NCBI GenBank assembly: GCA_038373885.1 | Contig: JAWZYV010006213.1 | Span: 1 to 64,000, forward strand | Length of the DNA stretch: 64,000 nucleotides | Origin: Cheiracanthium punctorium | Lineage: Eukaryota > Arthropoda > Arachnida > Araneae > Cheiracanthiidae | Direction of reading: 5' to 3' | Shown: piece after piece, positions 1 to 10,366 of the stretch | How the letters are laid out: every line of letters starts with the position of its first letter | Numbering within the stretch: position 1 is the stretch's first letter | Notes under the pieces: generated by a model | The model's input: only the letters and a program-made list of their open reading frames with translations | What the model was told of the DNA's origin: nothing | The model's database searches: none | Position numbers and translations under genes: made by a program

Positions 1-2404
1 TTTTTTTTTTACTTTCTTTTTTTCGCTTGATATTCCATTCTCTCTTCATTATTTATTTTCTCTATTTTTCTTTGTAAAAATTATGATAAAAACTCTTGAA
101 TATTTTTCATTTTAGTTGTACTTAAACGGAGGAAGAGAGATTGTTAGATACTGAAGCATTATCAAATACAACAAAAGGATTAGCTCAAACTGTCTTCGAG
201 CACTCAGTAAAAATTTTATGTGTTCACCAGCGTAAATCCTTTCCTTTATTTCTATGGATCGTTTATAATTAAAAGTAAAAAGCTGTATTAAAATACAGTA
301 CTACTATATGTAAATTATTTATTGAATAAAGTTCATCATTACAGTTTCAAATAATCAACCTTTTTTATCTTTGGATTTTCTTGAATTTGCTGATTTTTCG
401 CATTTTATGCTTTACATAGTCATCAATATAAAAATAAGAAAACAAAATATTTAATTAATTATTAATAAGTCTGGCGATTCAATATCAAATTATTGTTTTA
501 AATTTTATATTTACTTCAATATGTTTCAAATTCTGTGCATTCCAAAGTAAAAATATAAAAAGAGACAAAACTTGAAAAGCAATTTCAATAATTATTGACA
601 GACAGAAAGCCTTTTCTTTCCTACTTAAATAAATAATTTGTAAAAAACAAAATCTGGAGAGATAAGCTTTAAATTTCTCAGAAAAAAATAAGAATATTTA
701 CACCAATCAATTTACTTTTATTACTGTAAATGTCACGAAAAAGTCTGCTAAAGATAGTTCCTCTTAATTACAAAACACACGCATTGTCTGAAAACATTTG
801 CGTAATGAAGATATACGAAAAGTGTCACTCGCGCGATATCTTTTTCTACTCCAACTATATCATTTTTTTTTCCTTCTTGTTTCAAATTCTTCAATCAGGA
901 ATAAGTATATCTCCTGCGGCGATCTCCCGCAGTTCAGAGTCGCATTTGTTTAATCGAAATAAATGTTACTTGTCTTTAGCATTTACCGATCTTAATTTCT
1001 TCCGAAAGATCATTATTTTTAATGACAGACGTGAAAGGAAAAAAAAAAAAACAGTCAGAGACATGTGGTACAGATGCAGGCACCAATTAAAAATGTTCTG
1101 CTTTTTGGTGAATTAAGTAGGATTATTTTTACCGTTGTGTTTGCGACGTGTTCTTCAGGAACAAGATTAAAGACTTTTCACTTCGTAAAGAGCTATCCGT
1201 GATAAAACAAATGTTTCGTTTATTTCCAGATTACTAGAAACAAACTTAATGCAAATGCACTTTTTTTATAACGGGTATGGTTGTGATAAAGACTCATTCT
1301 AGATGATTTATTTCATTGAATCTTTTCCATGCTTACTTTATTAATTTTTGAAAAAAGTACTTGATTAAAATTTCAAATAAATAAAGTAAAGCAAAATAAT
1401 GAATTTTATGATGTTGAAATACCATAGTTCTGAAGACGTACTTTATCAGTCAATTAAAGCAAGAACTCGACTCTAAAGAATTTAAAAAATGACAGAGGCG
1501 TTATGCAAAATATTATGTAGAGTTTGATCGTTCTTACATTTTATTACACTATTTTATACTTTGTTAACCATCCCACTATTTTAGTGAAAAGTGCGTTTCT
1601 CACTATTCTAAAAAAAAGTAAGGGCCGCTGTCGTCGCCGCTGTCAAAAGCTTGTTCGCCTATCTTTTCCTAAACCGTGGGGAATTGAATTTCGAGAAACA
1701 TGTCCACGTATTTGGAAAATTCCGAGGAAACTGATAAGCTGACTTAAATTTCGAAAATCGAATTGATTTAGAAGATATTAATAAAAAAACGGAAAAAATA
1801 AACATAATGGTTGCCAGATTTGGCATAAAATCGTTTATTCCTTTGCATCAAAGCAATTCCAAGTATGTAGAATCGCGTGAAATTCAAAAACAAAGTCGAA
1901 TTACACCAAAAAGTATATGAAATAAATATCTCAAAGTGCGTTACACAAAGTTGACAATTTTCAAATAGTAAGTTCGCTTAGACAACAGGAGTTCAGAATT
2001 AGAGACTATTCGTTTTTCCAAAACAGAATAACTAATTGTAAATGATTTTAAAAGTGCCCTCATGGCATTAGGAATAATCTGGCGAAATGGTATCTGTTCA
2101 AGCAGGGTGAACTTCGCGTTCCAGAATGTTAGAACCCAGAATTTTGAAAATGAAAAATAATTAAAATCAAGATTATTTTAAAGCCGGCTCGGTCCAGCTG
2201 AAGTATTTGCTACCAGTAGACATATTTGGCGGCGTTAACTATGACATTATAGCAGTTATATTACACTTTGGATATTTGCCAACGTGGCGAGATGATATAA
2301 TTCGTGGTGCTAAATGCATCTATCTGAAAGGATTATGTATATGAAAATATGGATAACGACTTTCCGGGAACCTTACATGAGCAGTAATTATAGGTTGTGA
2401 GCAT
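1..2404. other. AT-rich non-coding stretch
   Basis: I see no gene here. The longest open frame (730-1116, plus strand) encodes a low-complexity, Lys/Phe/Ile-rich peptide without a recognisable domain and is best explained by chance. A slightly GC-richer patch near 1620-1700 also lacks a recognisable protein or RNA. No repeat boundaries were found. Confidence 0.6.
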
Positions 2405-2610
2405 GTGTAAATCGCCAAATAATGAAAAATCGCCATGGTGGCAAGCTATCCTAGCTGTTCCGTAGTTTTTATCAAAGAAAACTTACAAAGTAACGTTTTC
2501 TGAGAGCTAATTATTAAGTATACATATACGTAAGTCGCCAAATTATGAAAATTCGCTATAGGTGGCAAATACGCAAGGTGTCCAATAGGTTTTAATTAAA
2601 AATACAGCTG
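2405..2610 (+). repeat. diverged direct duplication, two units about 125 bp apart
   Basis: A block containing AATCGCCAAATAATGAAAA, then GCCATGGTGGCAA, near 2410-2455 recurs as AGTCGCCAAATTATGAAAA, then GCTATAGGTGGCAA, near 2532-2570. The following bases also align loosely. This is an old local duplication. No coding content is seen. Confidence 0.5.
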
Positions 2611-2716
2611 AAACAGATGTTCTGATTTTATTACGATTTAGCTCCTAATTTATATAACATTTGAATGGCAACATTAAATATCATTGTATTTCTGAGGAGT
2701 GCAAATTATTTTTCCA

Positions 2717-2760
2717 GCTATTATACGCGCCTGGAGTCCGCACTCCAGGTGGAGTATAGC
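2717..2760. repeat. imperfect palindrome with 8-bp perfect core
   Basis: The core CCTGGAGT (2730-2737) is followed by CCGC and its reverse complement ACTCCAGG (2742-2749). Outside it AGCTAT near 2717 pairs with ATAGCT near 2755-2760, with mismatches between. It could be a degenerate fold-back element or a chance hairpin. Confidence 0.45.
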
Positions 2761-3912
2761 TCAGGACCCGTAGAAGACGGATTCCTATAACAAAATATCT
2801 ACCGTGTTATGGGGAGGGAGGGTCAACTGTAGTGTGAAGCTTAATTTTTATGTACCAATGAATGAACATGCAAGAACCAAGCAATTTGCAGCTCAGTAAC
2901 ATTCTATCTAATCCAATCTTTGGTTTTTGTCTGATAAATTATGTCTTTTTTACGAATAAGCCTTATTAGGGGCCTTGGCCCCTAGTTATATAAATTAATA
3001 ACAAACATTGTATTTGGTTTAAAAATGAGTAGAGTGATTTCTATTTGTATCATAGTGTAGAAGATCTATACTGTAGACTCAAGCCAGATAGTAAGTTTCA
3101 GAGTGGATCTATTTTATTTCGGCCTTTATATCCAATGTAGGGAAAATTCATTGTATAATATTGTTCTACTATTAATGAGGAATTAAATTTTTTTAACAAA
3201 TGTAATTTCATAACTTCATTTTCGATTTAACATTAACACCATGAACTTTAAAATTGGAAATCCAATAAAATTATATTTAAAATAACGCTATCAAATTAAA
3301 ATTTATGCGTTTCAAAACATATAAAATCTGCCATTTACGCTTCTACATTTTTAACATCAAATTAAGTGAATAATTGTAAAGTGATTCAAATTTTTAAAAT
3401 TCTATTATTGGGTTTGATTGAATTAGGACTTAAAAAAGAACAAAGAATTTTGTATTTAATTGACTGGGAGAATTAAAACAATTACTATAATCAATAATAA
3501 AAAGAATACAATCTGATACAATCAAAGGAAAAAAAATAAAAACCTCATAAACGAGACCCATTGCCTGCAGGTGTTGCAATTCGCTATGTAAAAAACCCTA
3601 AAGAACATTTCATTTTAAGACGAGTGCAACCTCCAAGCATTTCTTTTAATTTGAACGTTCAGATCAATACTCTATGTTCCATATTCTAAGTCAATTAGAA
3701 AAAATCTAGCTAATTAATTCAACATTTTGAGATTGCGTTTTGGAATAAATTGATGTAAAATGTTTAACAAAAATCTCAACCTAAAAATTTTTTTCGGTGC
3801 TTTTTTTTCACCAAAATTAAAGGAAAGAAAATTTTCACTAGTAAATAAAGCAAAGTATTTGGATTCAGAATTAGTGTTTTTAGTCTCATGTGTTCATTTA
3901 TGCATGCATATA
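2761..3912. other. AT-rich non-coding stretch
   Basis: No gene or clear repeat is visible. A short hairpin, AGGGGCC then TT then GGCCCCT, lies near 2968-2983. The remainder is low-GC DNA without a recognisable product. Confidence 0.55.
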
Positions 3913-4322
3913 TAGCCATCCCTCCATTAAGGAACACCTCTATTTGAGGGACATTTTTTAAGTCCCAGTCCCTTTAGATAGGGATAGTAATGCATATCCC
4001 TCCGAATAAGGGACCCTTCAACTAAGGGACCGAGGCAGAAATAAATGTGAAATTCAAGAATTGGAAAAAAAAATCTTTAAAAATCCTTATCAACAAAATT
4101 GTAGTCTAGTTTTTCGGTCCAAATCAAGGTCAGGAGAGGATGACAATTCTTTTAAAAGCGGGGAATCCCAGTTCGCTGTACGCAAGATCTTTCATGGATT
4201 GATAGGGGAGCTTATTTCACCCAAAACATGCAAAAATTCAACAAAAAAAAAGCGACGAAACAGGTTTTGTGTACAGTTTTGTAAATCTGATTTTGCAGTT
4301 GTTTTAAATTTTTGAAATTGAT

Positions 4323-5815
4323 TCGAAAAGGAAAAGGTTACCTTTGAAAAAAGAAGGTTAAAGTGATAGAAGTTGCAGGGACTGAAAAACTTAGCCTTAG
4401 ATAACTGAAGTGAGGTATGGGTTAAATAAAAATCAAGTGAGCAATTTTTAAAAGTGTATAGAGGAAATAAAAAGTTTATGGATTACAAATTCGAATGAAG
4501 ATTCTAAAACTGTGAAACTTAGAAAGCCTGAATCATGCGAAATTGATTCAGATGTATTTAACTGGTTTTCCGCAATAAGAGCAAATAATACACCTGTGAG
4601 TGGACTACTGATAAAAGAACAGGCAAGAAAAGTTGTTGAAAGTTAGGGCTTTGCAGAATTTAAGACATCGAATGGACAGTTATAAAAGTTCCAAAAAATG
4701 TATGGCATTTCTTTTAAAATGATTTGTGGTGAGAAAATCTATATGGACATCCAAACTGTAACTGAATGGATGGAGAAACTGATTGAAATTTGCAAGGAAT
4801 ACGAGCCAAGGAATATACTGAATACTGACTAAACAGGATTATTTTTTCGTGTTTTACCGAACAAAACTATGAGCTTCAAAAGCAAAAAGTGCATTGGTGG
4901 AAATTCTTCAAAGGAGCGTCTTGCGGTTCTGTTTTGCTACAATGCGGAGGGTGATTTTGAGATGCCTCTGATATTTCGTCAATCCAGAAAACTGAGGTGT
5001 TTCAAATATATAATTCTAAATTCATTAAAAGTACAATAGGAATCGAATAAGAAGGTGTGGATGTCATCAGATATAATGACAAAATGTCTGATTGCATTAG
5101 ATGAGAAAATGAGAAAAGCAGGTAGAAAAATTTTGCTTTTCATGGACAATGCCATTTCACATCCATGGACAATGCTATTTCACATCCATATCACAGAATA
5201 TAAAACTTGGAGCAATCAAAGTGGATTTTTTCCCCTCCAAACACAACAGGACTATTACAAACTTTAGATCAAGGCGTAAATAGAAGCTTTAAACTTTAAT
5301 ATAGAGGCTTGTTTCTACGCTACATTCTCTCCATGGCTTTTTCATGCGAAAATAGTGAGCATCTTGCCAATGCAGAGAACGTATCAAATTCTGTACAATG
5401 GATTTGATTTATTAAAACTGCTTCTCAAGATTCTGTAAAGCAGTTTTTGTAAAGGCAGGTTTTATTTTAACAGTTCCCATTAAAAGAAATTTAAATCTTA
5501 TTGAAGAAAGTAAAGATTTGAATCAGCTGATAACAAAATCATGGAACTAATGTTACTGTTGAGGAATACATGCTTATTGATGAAGAGCTACCGATAATAG
5601 TTTCTAATACAGGCGTCAAGATGTTCATTACAGAAACTTGAACAACAGCTGATTCTGAAGAAGAAAGTGAGGAAGAGAAAATATAAGAACAAGATAATTT
5701 CTATATAAAAAGCATGAGTCATACAGTAAAATATGCTAGAGAACTGCAATAGTTTCTTTTCAATGTAGGTGACAATGAAGAACTAATTTTAACAATTAAA
5801 TTGAACATTAATTTA
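4323..5815 (+). pseudogene. Tigger/pogo transposase pseudogene (HTH_CENP-B plus DDE_1)
   Basis: Joining the plus frames gives the order expected of a Tigger transposase. A helix-turn-helix start (KVKVIEVAGTEKLSLR) lies near 4350-4400. A CENP-B-type block (NWFSAIRANNTPVSGLL) is near 4560-4610, followed by YGISFKMICGE near 4700. The DDE_1 start EYEPRNILNTD is at 4800-4829, then LPNKTMSFKSKKCIGG. The second catalytic block is KAGRKILLFMDNA near 5120-5155, then TLDQGV near 5262-5277 and an acidic C-terminus. Tigger transposases normally have DETG at the first catalytic site; here TAA follows NTD at 4830. Several other stops and frameshifts, plus a 23-bp duplication at the second aspartate, make it clearly dead. 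It once catalysed cut-and-paste transposition into TA sites. Confidence 0.9.
5141..5186 (+). repeat. 23-bp tandem duplication inside the Tigger pseudogene
   Basis: CATGGACAATGCCATTTCAC plus ATC (5141-5163) is followed at once by the same 23 bases with one change (5164-5186). The duplicated segment encodes the MDNA motif holding the second catalytic aspartate, and 23 bp shifts the reading frame. It is a local slippage or repair scar in an already dead gene, or the event that killed this copy. Confidence 0.85.
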
Positions 5816-5822
5816 GAGGAAA

Positions 5823-6110
5823 ATGCACACGCTTAAACCCAAAGAGCGAAAAAAACGATACATTGCGGTGCGATCCGTTTCCATGGAAATATACAGTTTT
5901 TCCGCGAAAGTGCTCCTTAAGTAATCTTCTTTCTGAGGACGCCTTTCCTCCCTTCCTGTTTTTTCCGAGATTTTCCGTCCTCGCTTATTGTTATATTCCG
6001 CTCCGCTCTTGTGATCGAAAAACGCTCCCAAAGAAGAAGCTCACTTTTGAAAACTGACTCAATTTTTGCTCCGACTGATCGAATTTCGATCGTTTGGTTT
6101 AAGCGTGCAT
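5823..6110. mobile_element. non-autonomous inverted-repeat element (MITE-like, about 288 bp)
   Basis: The left end ATGCACACGCTTAAACCCAA and the right end GGTTTAAGCGTGCAT (6096-6110) are inverted copies apart from a 2-base insertion. Both are followed inward by AAACGAT-like bases. The inside is GC-richer than the surroundings and has no credible frame. The flanks give no clear target-site duplication, so the superfamily is open. It interrupts the Tigger relic just after its C-terminal coding remnant. Confidence 0.6.
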
Positions 6111-6119
6111 ATAAAAAGA

Positions 6120-6410
6120 AAAATATGAAACAAACATGTTTAATATATTATTTTAAATAATGCGTCAGTACATCATATTTGTACAGCTGCAAGAAAAAAA
6201 AAATAAATAAATAAAAATAAACGCTCACTTCCTCTCTGTTTGGTCGTCTTTCTTCGCACCGCGAAGTTACACATGCCATTCGTTTGCAAATAACGTATAC
6301 TTTAATTTACTATTAATTTAGTTAGCATAAGGGCCCATCTTCATATTTAATTCTGCATCAACTTCGTTTTCGCAATGGCAAAAGTCTATTTTGACTTTAT
6401 TAAACGAAAG
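6120..6410 (-). repeat. unnamed interspersed repeat, copy A (minus)
   Basis: Read on the minus strand this shares, in the same order, several blocks with copies at 7.7 and 9.9 kb: TTGCCATTG, AATTAAATATGAAGATGG, ATGTGTAACTTCGCGGTGCG, a GACGACC-type block and a terminal GCAGCTGTACA preceded by a T/pyrimidine-rich run. This copy has a long AT/T-rich insertion (about 6190-6225) before the terminal block. There is no terminal inverted repeat, no A/B box and no conserved reading frame between copies. Confidence 0.65.
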
Positions 6411-7714
6411 AAAACCTTCAAATTACCCCAAACATAAATTTTCACCGCAAATTGAAAACCCCAATTTGTAGGATAGGAACTTTTCGCTTTTCATTAATTT
6501 TGCTCGGGATAGCTAAAAGAAATAAATATTATTTACATGGAAAGTATTCTGTACTGAGATTATCAGGGGTAGAAATAAGAATATTTAGTCAGCGGCCCAA
6601 ATGAACTGTGACTCTAAAACTTACTTGGTCCGTATACACGATTTAAAGAAAATATACAAAACGACTGCTTACGATTCTGACAATCTTTCTAATTTTGAAA
6701 TTGAGTATTTGAAGGTTCTCTTAGACAGGTGAAATGTTACCAGAAATGGAAATCTGTTCTCTGTTCTCCTGACTACAAGTATGAAAGAGACTCAGCTGCG
6801 ATCGAATGGTTTCATGATTGAAAATTTATTTGTTTGAATTTCATGGAAAATAAACGCAATTAAATTTTTGCCGATCCAATATTATATTCTTATAACACTT
6901 TAAGCGGCTTTTTAATTTATAGTCAGTTGAAAATTTAAACAGAAAAATATGATTTTGAGTGTTTATTGAATATTTGATAAAGTATGGGGAAGTAACGTAA
7001 CACCTGATACTTCAGATATTAAAAAAGGTCAAATTCGTACCTGGAATTTTAGGATGTTTTACAGATATAGGACATAGTAGTTTAAGGCATGCATCTACTG
7101 CATCTAATTCTAACACATGTAAAATATTTTATTTGGTGGAAAATAGCAGTGGACGCAACAATATACGCTTTGTAGAATCACCATAAAACTGTACAAACCT
7201 CCAATTTATTTGTTTCAAAATTTGCTATTTTTTAATGCCGCTAACTTTTTCTATTTTCGTGCAAAAGAAATCTAATTTAGGTTTATTTTGCACAATTTTG
7301 AAAAAAAAATTACTTAATGAATTTATATATGGTCCCTTAACTTATGAAAATAACATTTTATTTAATAAAAATTAAATTACTGAACGTAAAAATTCGAAAT
7401 TTTGCACAGCCATGTAAAATTACTTTCTGCATCTATTTTCATCGAAATTTGGCTAGGTCGCATTTAATAATTTTTTAATATTAATTTCATAATCCATAAT
7501 TCATATTAATATTTTATTGAAAATTATAATACTAGTCAGTTATGTTTGGGTCGTTTAGTTCTAATAGTGCGAATTAAAATCAGCTCTTTATTATATGATG
7601 TATGAATTAAAGTATGAAAAAATATTTTAACATAAATGGAGGGGCATTTGGAATTTTGAGTTCAAATTTATTGAAAATTGGTATCCGCGGTTAAAATGAG
7701 CTAAATTTTTGAAA
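6411..7714. other. AT-rich non-coding stretch
   Basis: No gene recognised. A short open stretch at 6590-6732 is slightly GC-richer and ends in a CAG/GTGAAA splice-donor-like site, but encodes nothing I recognise. The rest is low-complexity AT-rich DNA. Confidence 0.5.
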
Positions 7715-7930
7715 TATATAGTGAAATCTAGGGGTTGCTATTGGAAAAATGAAAGTTTGCGCGAATTTCAATATGGAGATGGCACCCAGTGCAATTTTTA
7801 TGTACAGCAAACTGAAGTGTACACTAATCGTAAACGATCGGTATATGTAACTATGTTGTGCGACGAACGACGGCCGAAAAAAGTACAAGTGGTCGGGTTT
7901 TTTTCCTCAGCTGTACGTTTTCATACACAC
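7715..7930 (+). repeat. unnamed interspersed repeat, copy B (plus)
   Basis: Plus-strand relative of the repeats at 6.1-6.4 and 9.85-10.08 kb: GGTTGCTATTGGAAAAATGA, then TTTCAATATGGAGATGGC, GTATATGTAACTATGTTGTG, CGACGAACGACGGCCGAAAA, and finally CAGCTGTACG after a T-rich run. A 74-residue frame crosses it by chance; the frame is not kept in the other copies. Confidence 0.65.
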
Positions 7931-8030
7931 TAATTCATTTAAAATTCCATTTAAACATCCAAGACTATTCGAATATTAATAAACCAATGAACTGTACTGT
8001 TTGTTTTGTCGAATTAAACGTTTTAACTTA

Positions 8031-8110
8031 ATGTAAATACTTAAAGGAATTCATGTGTATTAGAGCATGGATATGCTCTAATACACATGAATTCCTTTAA
8101 GTATTTACAT
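8031..8110. repeat. perfect 38-bp-arm palindrome with 4-nt loop
   Basis: The left arm 8031-8068, beginning ATGTAAATACTTAAAGG, is an exact reverse complement of 8073-8110; the loop is GGAT. An AT dinucleotide run (8110-8126) adjoins the right arm. An exact inverted duplication of this length with so short a loop implies a recent template-switch event, a young fold-back element or an assembly or amplification artefact. Confidence 0.9.
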
Positions 8111-8126
8111 ATATATATATATATAC

Positions 8127-9849
8127 ATATTCTAATAGTATTTCAACTCCCTACTGCATAATGAAACATTATCTAAGTTTGCGTTTCTTCACGAGGAAGT
8201 CTGTTTCAAATTTTTATTTTCTCACGTTAGTAAGAAGAACAAATTTTTGATGATTTACACTGTTTGGTCATAATATACTTACATGCAAAAACCATAAAAC
8301 TGAAGAGTCGAGCGTAGTTCCAATTTTACGGTTATTTAAATACGTTTAATACATGGCTGGTTTGCCGAGATAAAGCGCACATACGTTAAATATACTACTG
8401 CATTTTAGAAAATGGCACTTTTTTCGAGGCCAGTAGAGTTTCTAAAACATTTTAGGTATGAATGTTATGAGGCATTTTTTTTTGTTTGTTTAATAATTAC
8501 TTGTGCATTTTATGTTACGCGCATGTTCAAGATTGACGAAAAATATTTGTAATATATGCTCAAATAGAATAAATATAGTGAGCTTTTTTATTGCATGTGT
8601 TTCTTAGAAGTTTGATAGTGGTATTACTGCCAATGCTGCACAGCTCGTCCTGGTGGCTATTGTTTTTGTAATGATTTAAGTCAAAAACATCGGAAACTTT
8701 GGCTTTTAAAATGTGCTTTTTTCCCTTATTTTAAAAGAAATATTTATTGCGATCTCGTCCTTCTGGAGAAAATAATTTAATTGCTGTGATGGTTAATTCG
8801 CGAATGCATTTTAGGCATCAGAAACATATTAAATTAAAACGCTTTAGATCTTACATTGTATTGAAACAAACTGATTTTTAATTTTAGCTATAAAATAAAT
8901 ATAATTAAAATTGTTTATATGATTTTTTTTCTTTTGTATGCAATGTAAATTGACAAAAATATATTTATATTAACTTTTAAAAAATTAAAGCATATTCGAA
9001 TATTTTTAGTATTTCCAACCAAATTTCATTAGACTAACATAAAATCTGTGAAACAACGTAAAATTATTATGAAACTTAAATTACAAAAAATAATCAAGCA
9101 CAGTAAAAACTTAATTTTTTTTCGATTGAATGTACCCTCTCCTCACCTCCCCCCGCAACTCTGTCAAGCTAGTTCTTTTATAAAATGTGGCATAGTGAAT
9201 GTCAATTTCTTATAGAGTTTGCTTTTAGAGACTGTTTTACCACACATTTTTACTATAAAATGCATGATAATTAAACTTATAAAAATCCTTATAACGCATC
9301 TGTTATCATTAAAAACTGAAATTTCGGTCACTGCTTAAATAAAATAATCTGTTATCATTAAAAATTAACAAAACATTTCTGAAGTTTATAAATTTCAAGG
9401 ATTAAATATCAAAATTAAAAAAAATGCATAATTATACATACATCTCAGAAAAATGTAGGTCCAAAATGTTTTATAAACATGAATATAAGAACTTTGTGCC
9501 TTTTCAGGGAACTCAATACAGGAACATTAGTGATACATAGAAGAAGAACGTTAATTCATGCAGTATTTAATACCTTCTAGAAATAATTAAGTTAATAATA
9601 ATTTACGCGTATTCATTACAGTAGCTAAAAGAAAGTTGAAATTTTCAGTCATTACGGAATAGCATTAAGGGAACTAAAAAGCCGCAAAAGCTTTTGGAGT
9701 ACTTACGAAGCCTATCTGAAGTACAATCTATCAAAAATGTTATTTATTAGCGAAATACGAATCATAATAAGGAATTTCTGATTTTTTTACCCACATTAAA
9801 ATAAGAGTGTCATTAATCTTCGCCTCCTTAGATATACGGTATTTAATTT
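8127..9849. other. AT-rich non-coding stretch
   Basis: Nothing recognisable as a gene or bounded repeat. Short local duplications of TCTGTTATCATTAAAAA occur near 9299 and 9350. Confidence 0.55.
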
Positions 9850-10080
9850 TGCGGTTATGTGTCAAATAAAGAGTAGTATGTACAGCTGCGGGGAAAAAAT
9901 CATTCATTTGCACTTTTTCGGCCGTCATTCGTCGTGCAGCCAAGTTACATATACCAATCGTTTCCGATTAAGGTACACTTGCTTTACATGATTAATAGCA
10001 ACATTTACATAAGAGGCCATCTCCATATTTAAATTCGCACCAACTTATTTTATCCCAATGGCAAACTCCAATATCCTGTA
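9850..10080 (-). repeat. unnamed interspersed repeat, copy C (minus)
   Basis: Minus-strand copy of the family at 6.1 and 7.7 kb. In order: TTGCCATTGGGATAAAATAA, TTTAAATATGGAGATGGCC, GGTATATGTAACTTGGCTG, CACGACGAATGACGGCCGAA, AAAGTGCAAATG, and CCGCAGCTGTACAT after a short T-rich run. It is the closest match to copy B. Its outer side (near 10080) lies immediately before the palindromic transposon end at 10095. Confidence 0.7.
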
Positions 10081-10094
10081 ATTAAGCCCCACAA

Positions 10095-10146
10095 GTTTGT
10101 CCTGACTTTTGGATCACCCGGGGGTGATCCAAAAGTCAGGACAAAC
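10095..10146. repeat. perfect 25-bp-arm palindrome at the end of a mariner-like element
   Basis: GTTTGTCCTGACTTTTGGAT with CACCC (10095-10119) is the exact reverse complement of 10122-10146; only GG lies between. The right half reads inward as a mariner-type terminal repeat (GGGTGATCCAAAAGTCAGG) in front of the transposase pseudogene. The left half is either the facing end of a second, now lost, element or an inverted duplication of the end. Confidence 0.85.
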
Positions 10147-10366
10147 CTTAAAAATTAATAATTCGAAAACGAATCAAGATACAAAGATACGGTTTGCACT
10201 AAACATATGGAAAAGAAACCGGGTTTTATGTGGCAACGAAACGAAAATAGTTCTCTTGGGGATCAACAGATGACGCTGCGGGATTTCTGATATAGGATTA
10301 CGCAAAGCGACAAGCGATATAAAACGGAGCAAGTGGAGCAGGTAATGGTAGTCGAAGCTTATACGC

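Larger units (their letters stand above)
3914..5822 (+). mobile_element. Tigger/pogo-type DNA transposon relic
   Basis: The left end follows TA (3913-3914) with a GC-richer terminal block, CCATCCCTCCATTAAGG, then repeated GGGAC/GTCCC motifs to about 4030, as is usual for Tigger ends. A decayed transposase frame follows (see separate entry). The 3' end was not found: the C-terminal coding remnant runs straight into another inverted-repeat element at 5823, which probably inserted into or replaced the right end. The left boundary is inferred from the TA and the base composition, not from a matched terminal repeat. Confidence 0.7.

Noticed and set aside
730..1116. 128-codon plus frame
   Set aside because: Composition is Lys/Ser/Phe/Ile-rich, with no domain or codon signature; surrounding DNA is the same. 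Probably chance.
6590..6732. Exon-like open stretch ending in a CAG/GTGAAA donor-like site
   Set aside because: Only about 45 codons, no recognised motif and no partner exon or acceptor could be tied to it.
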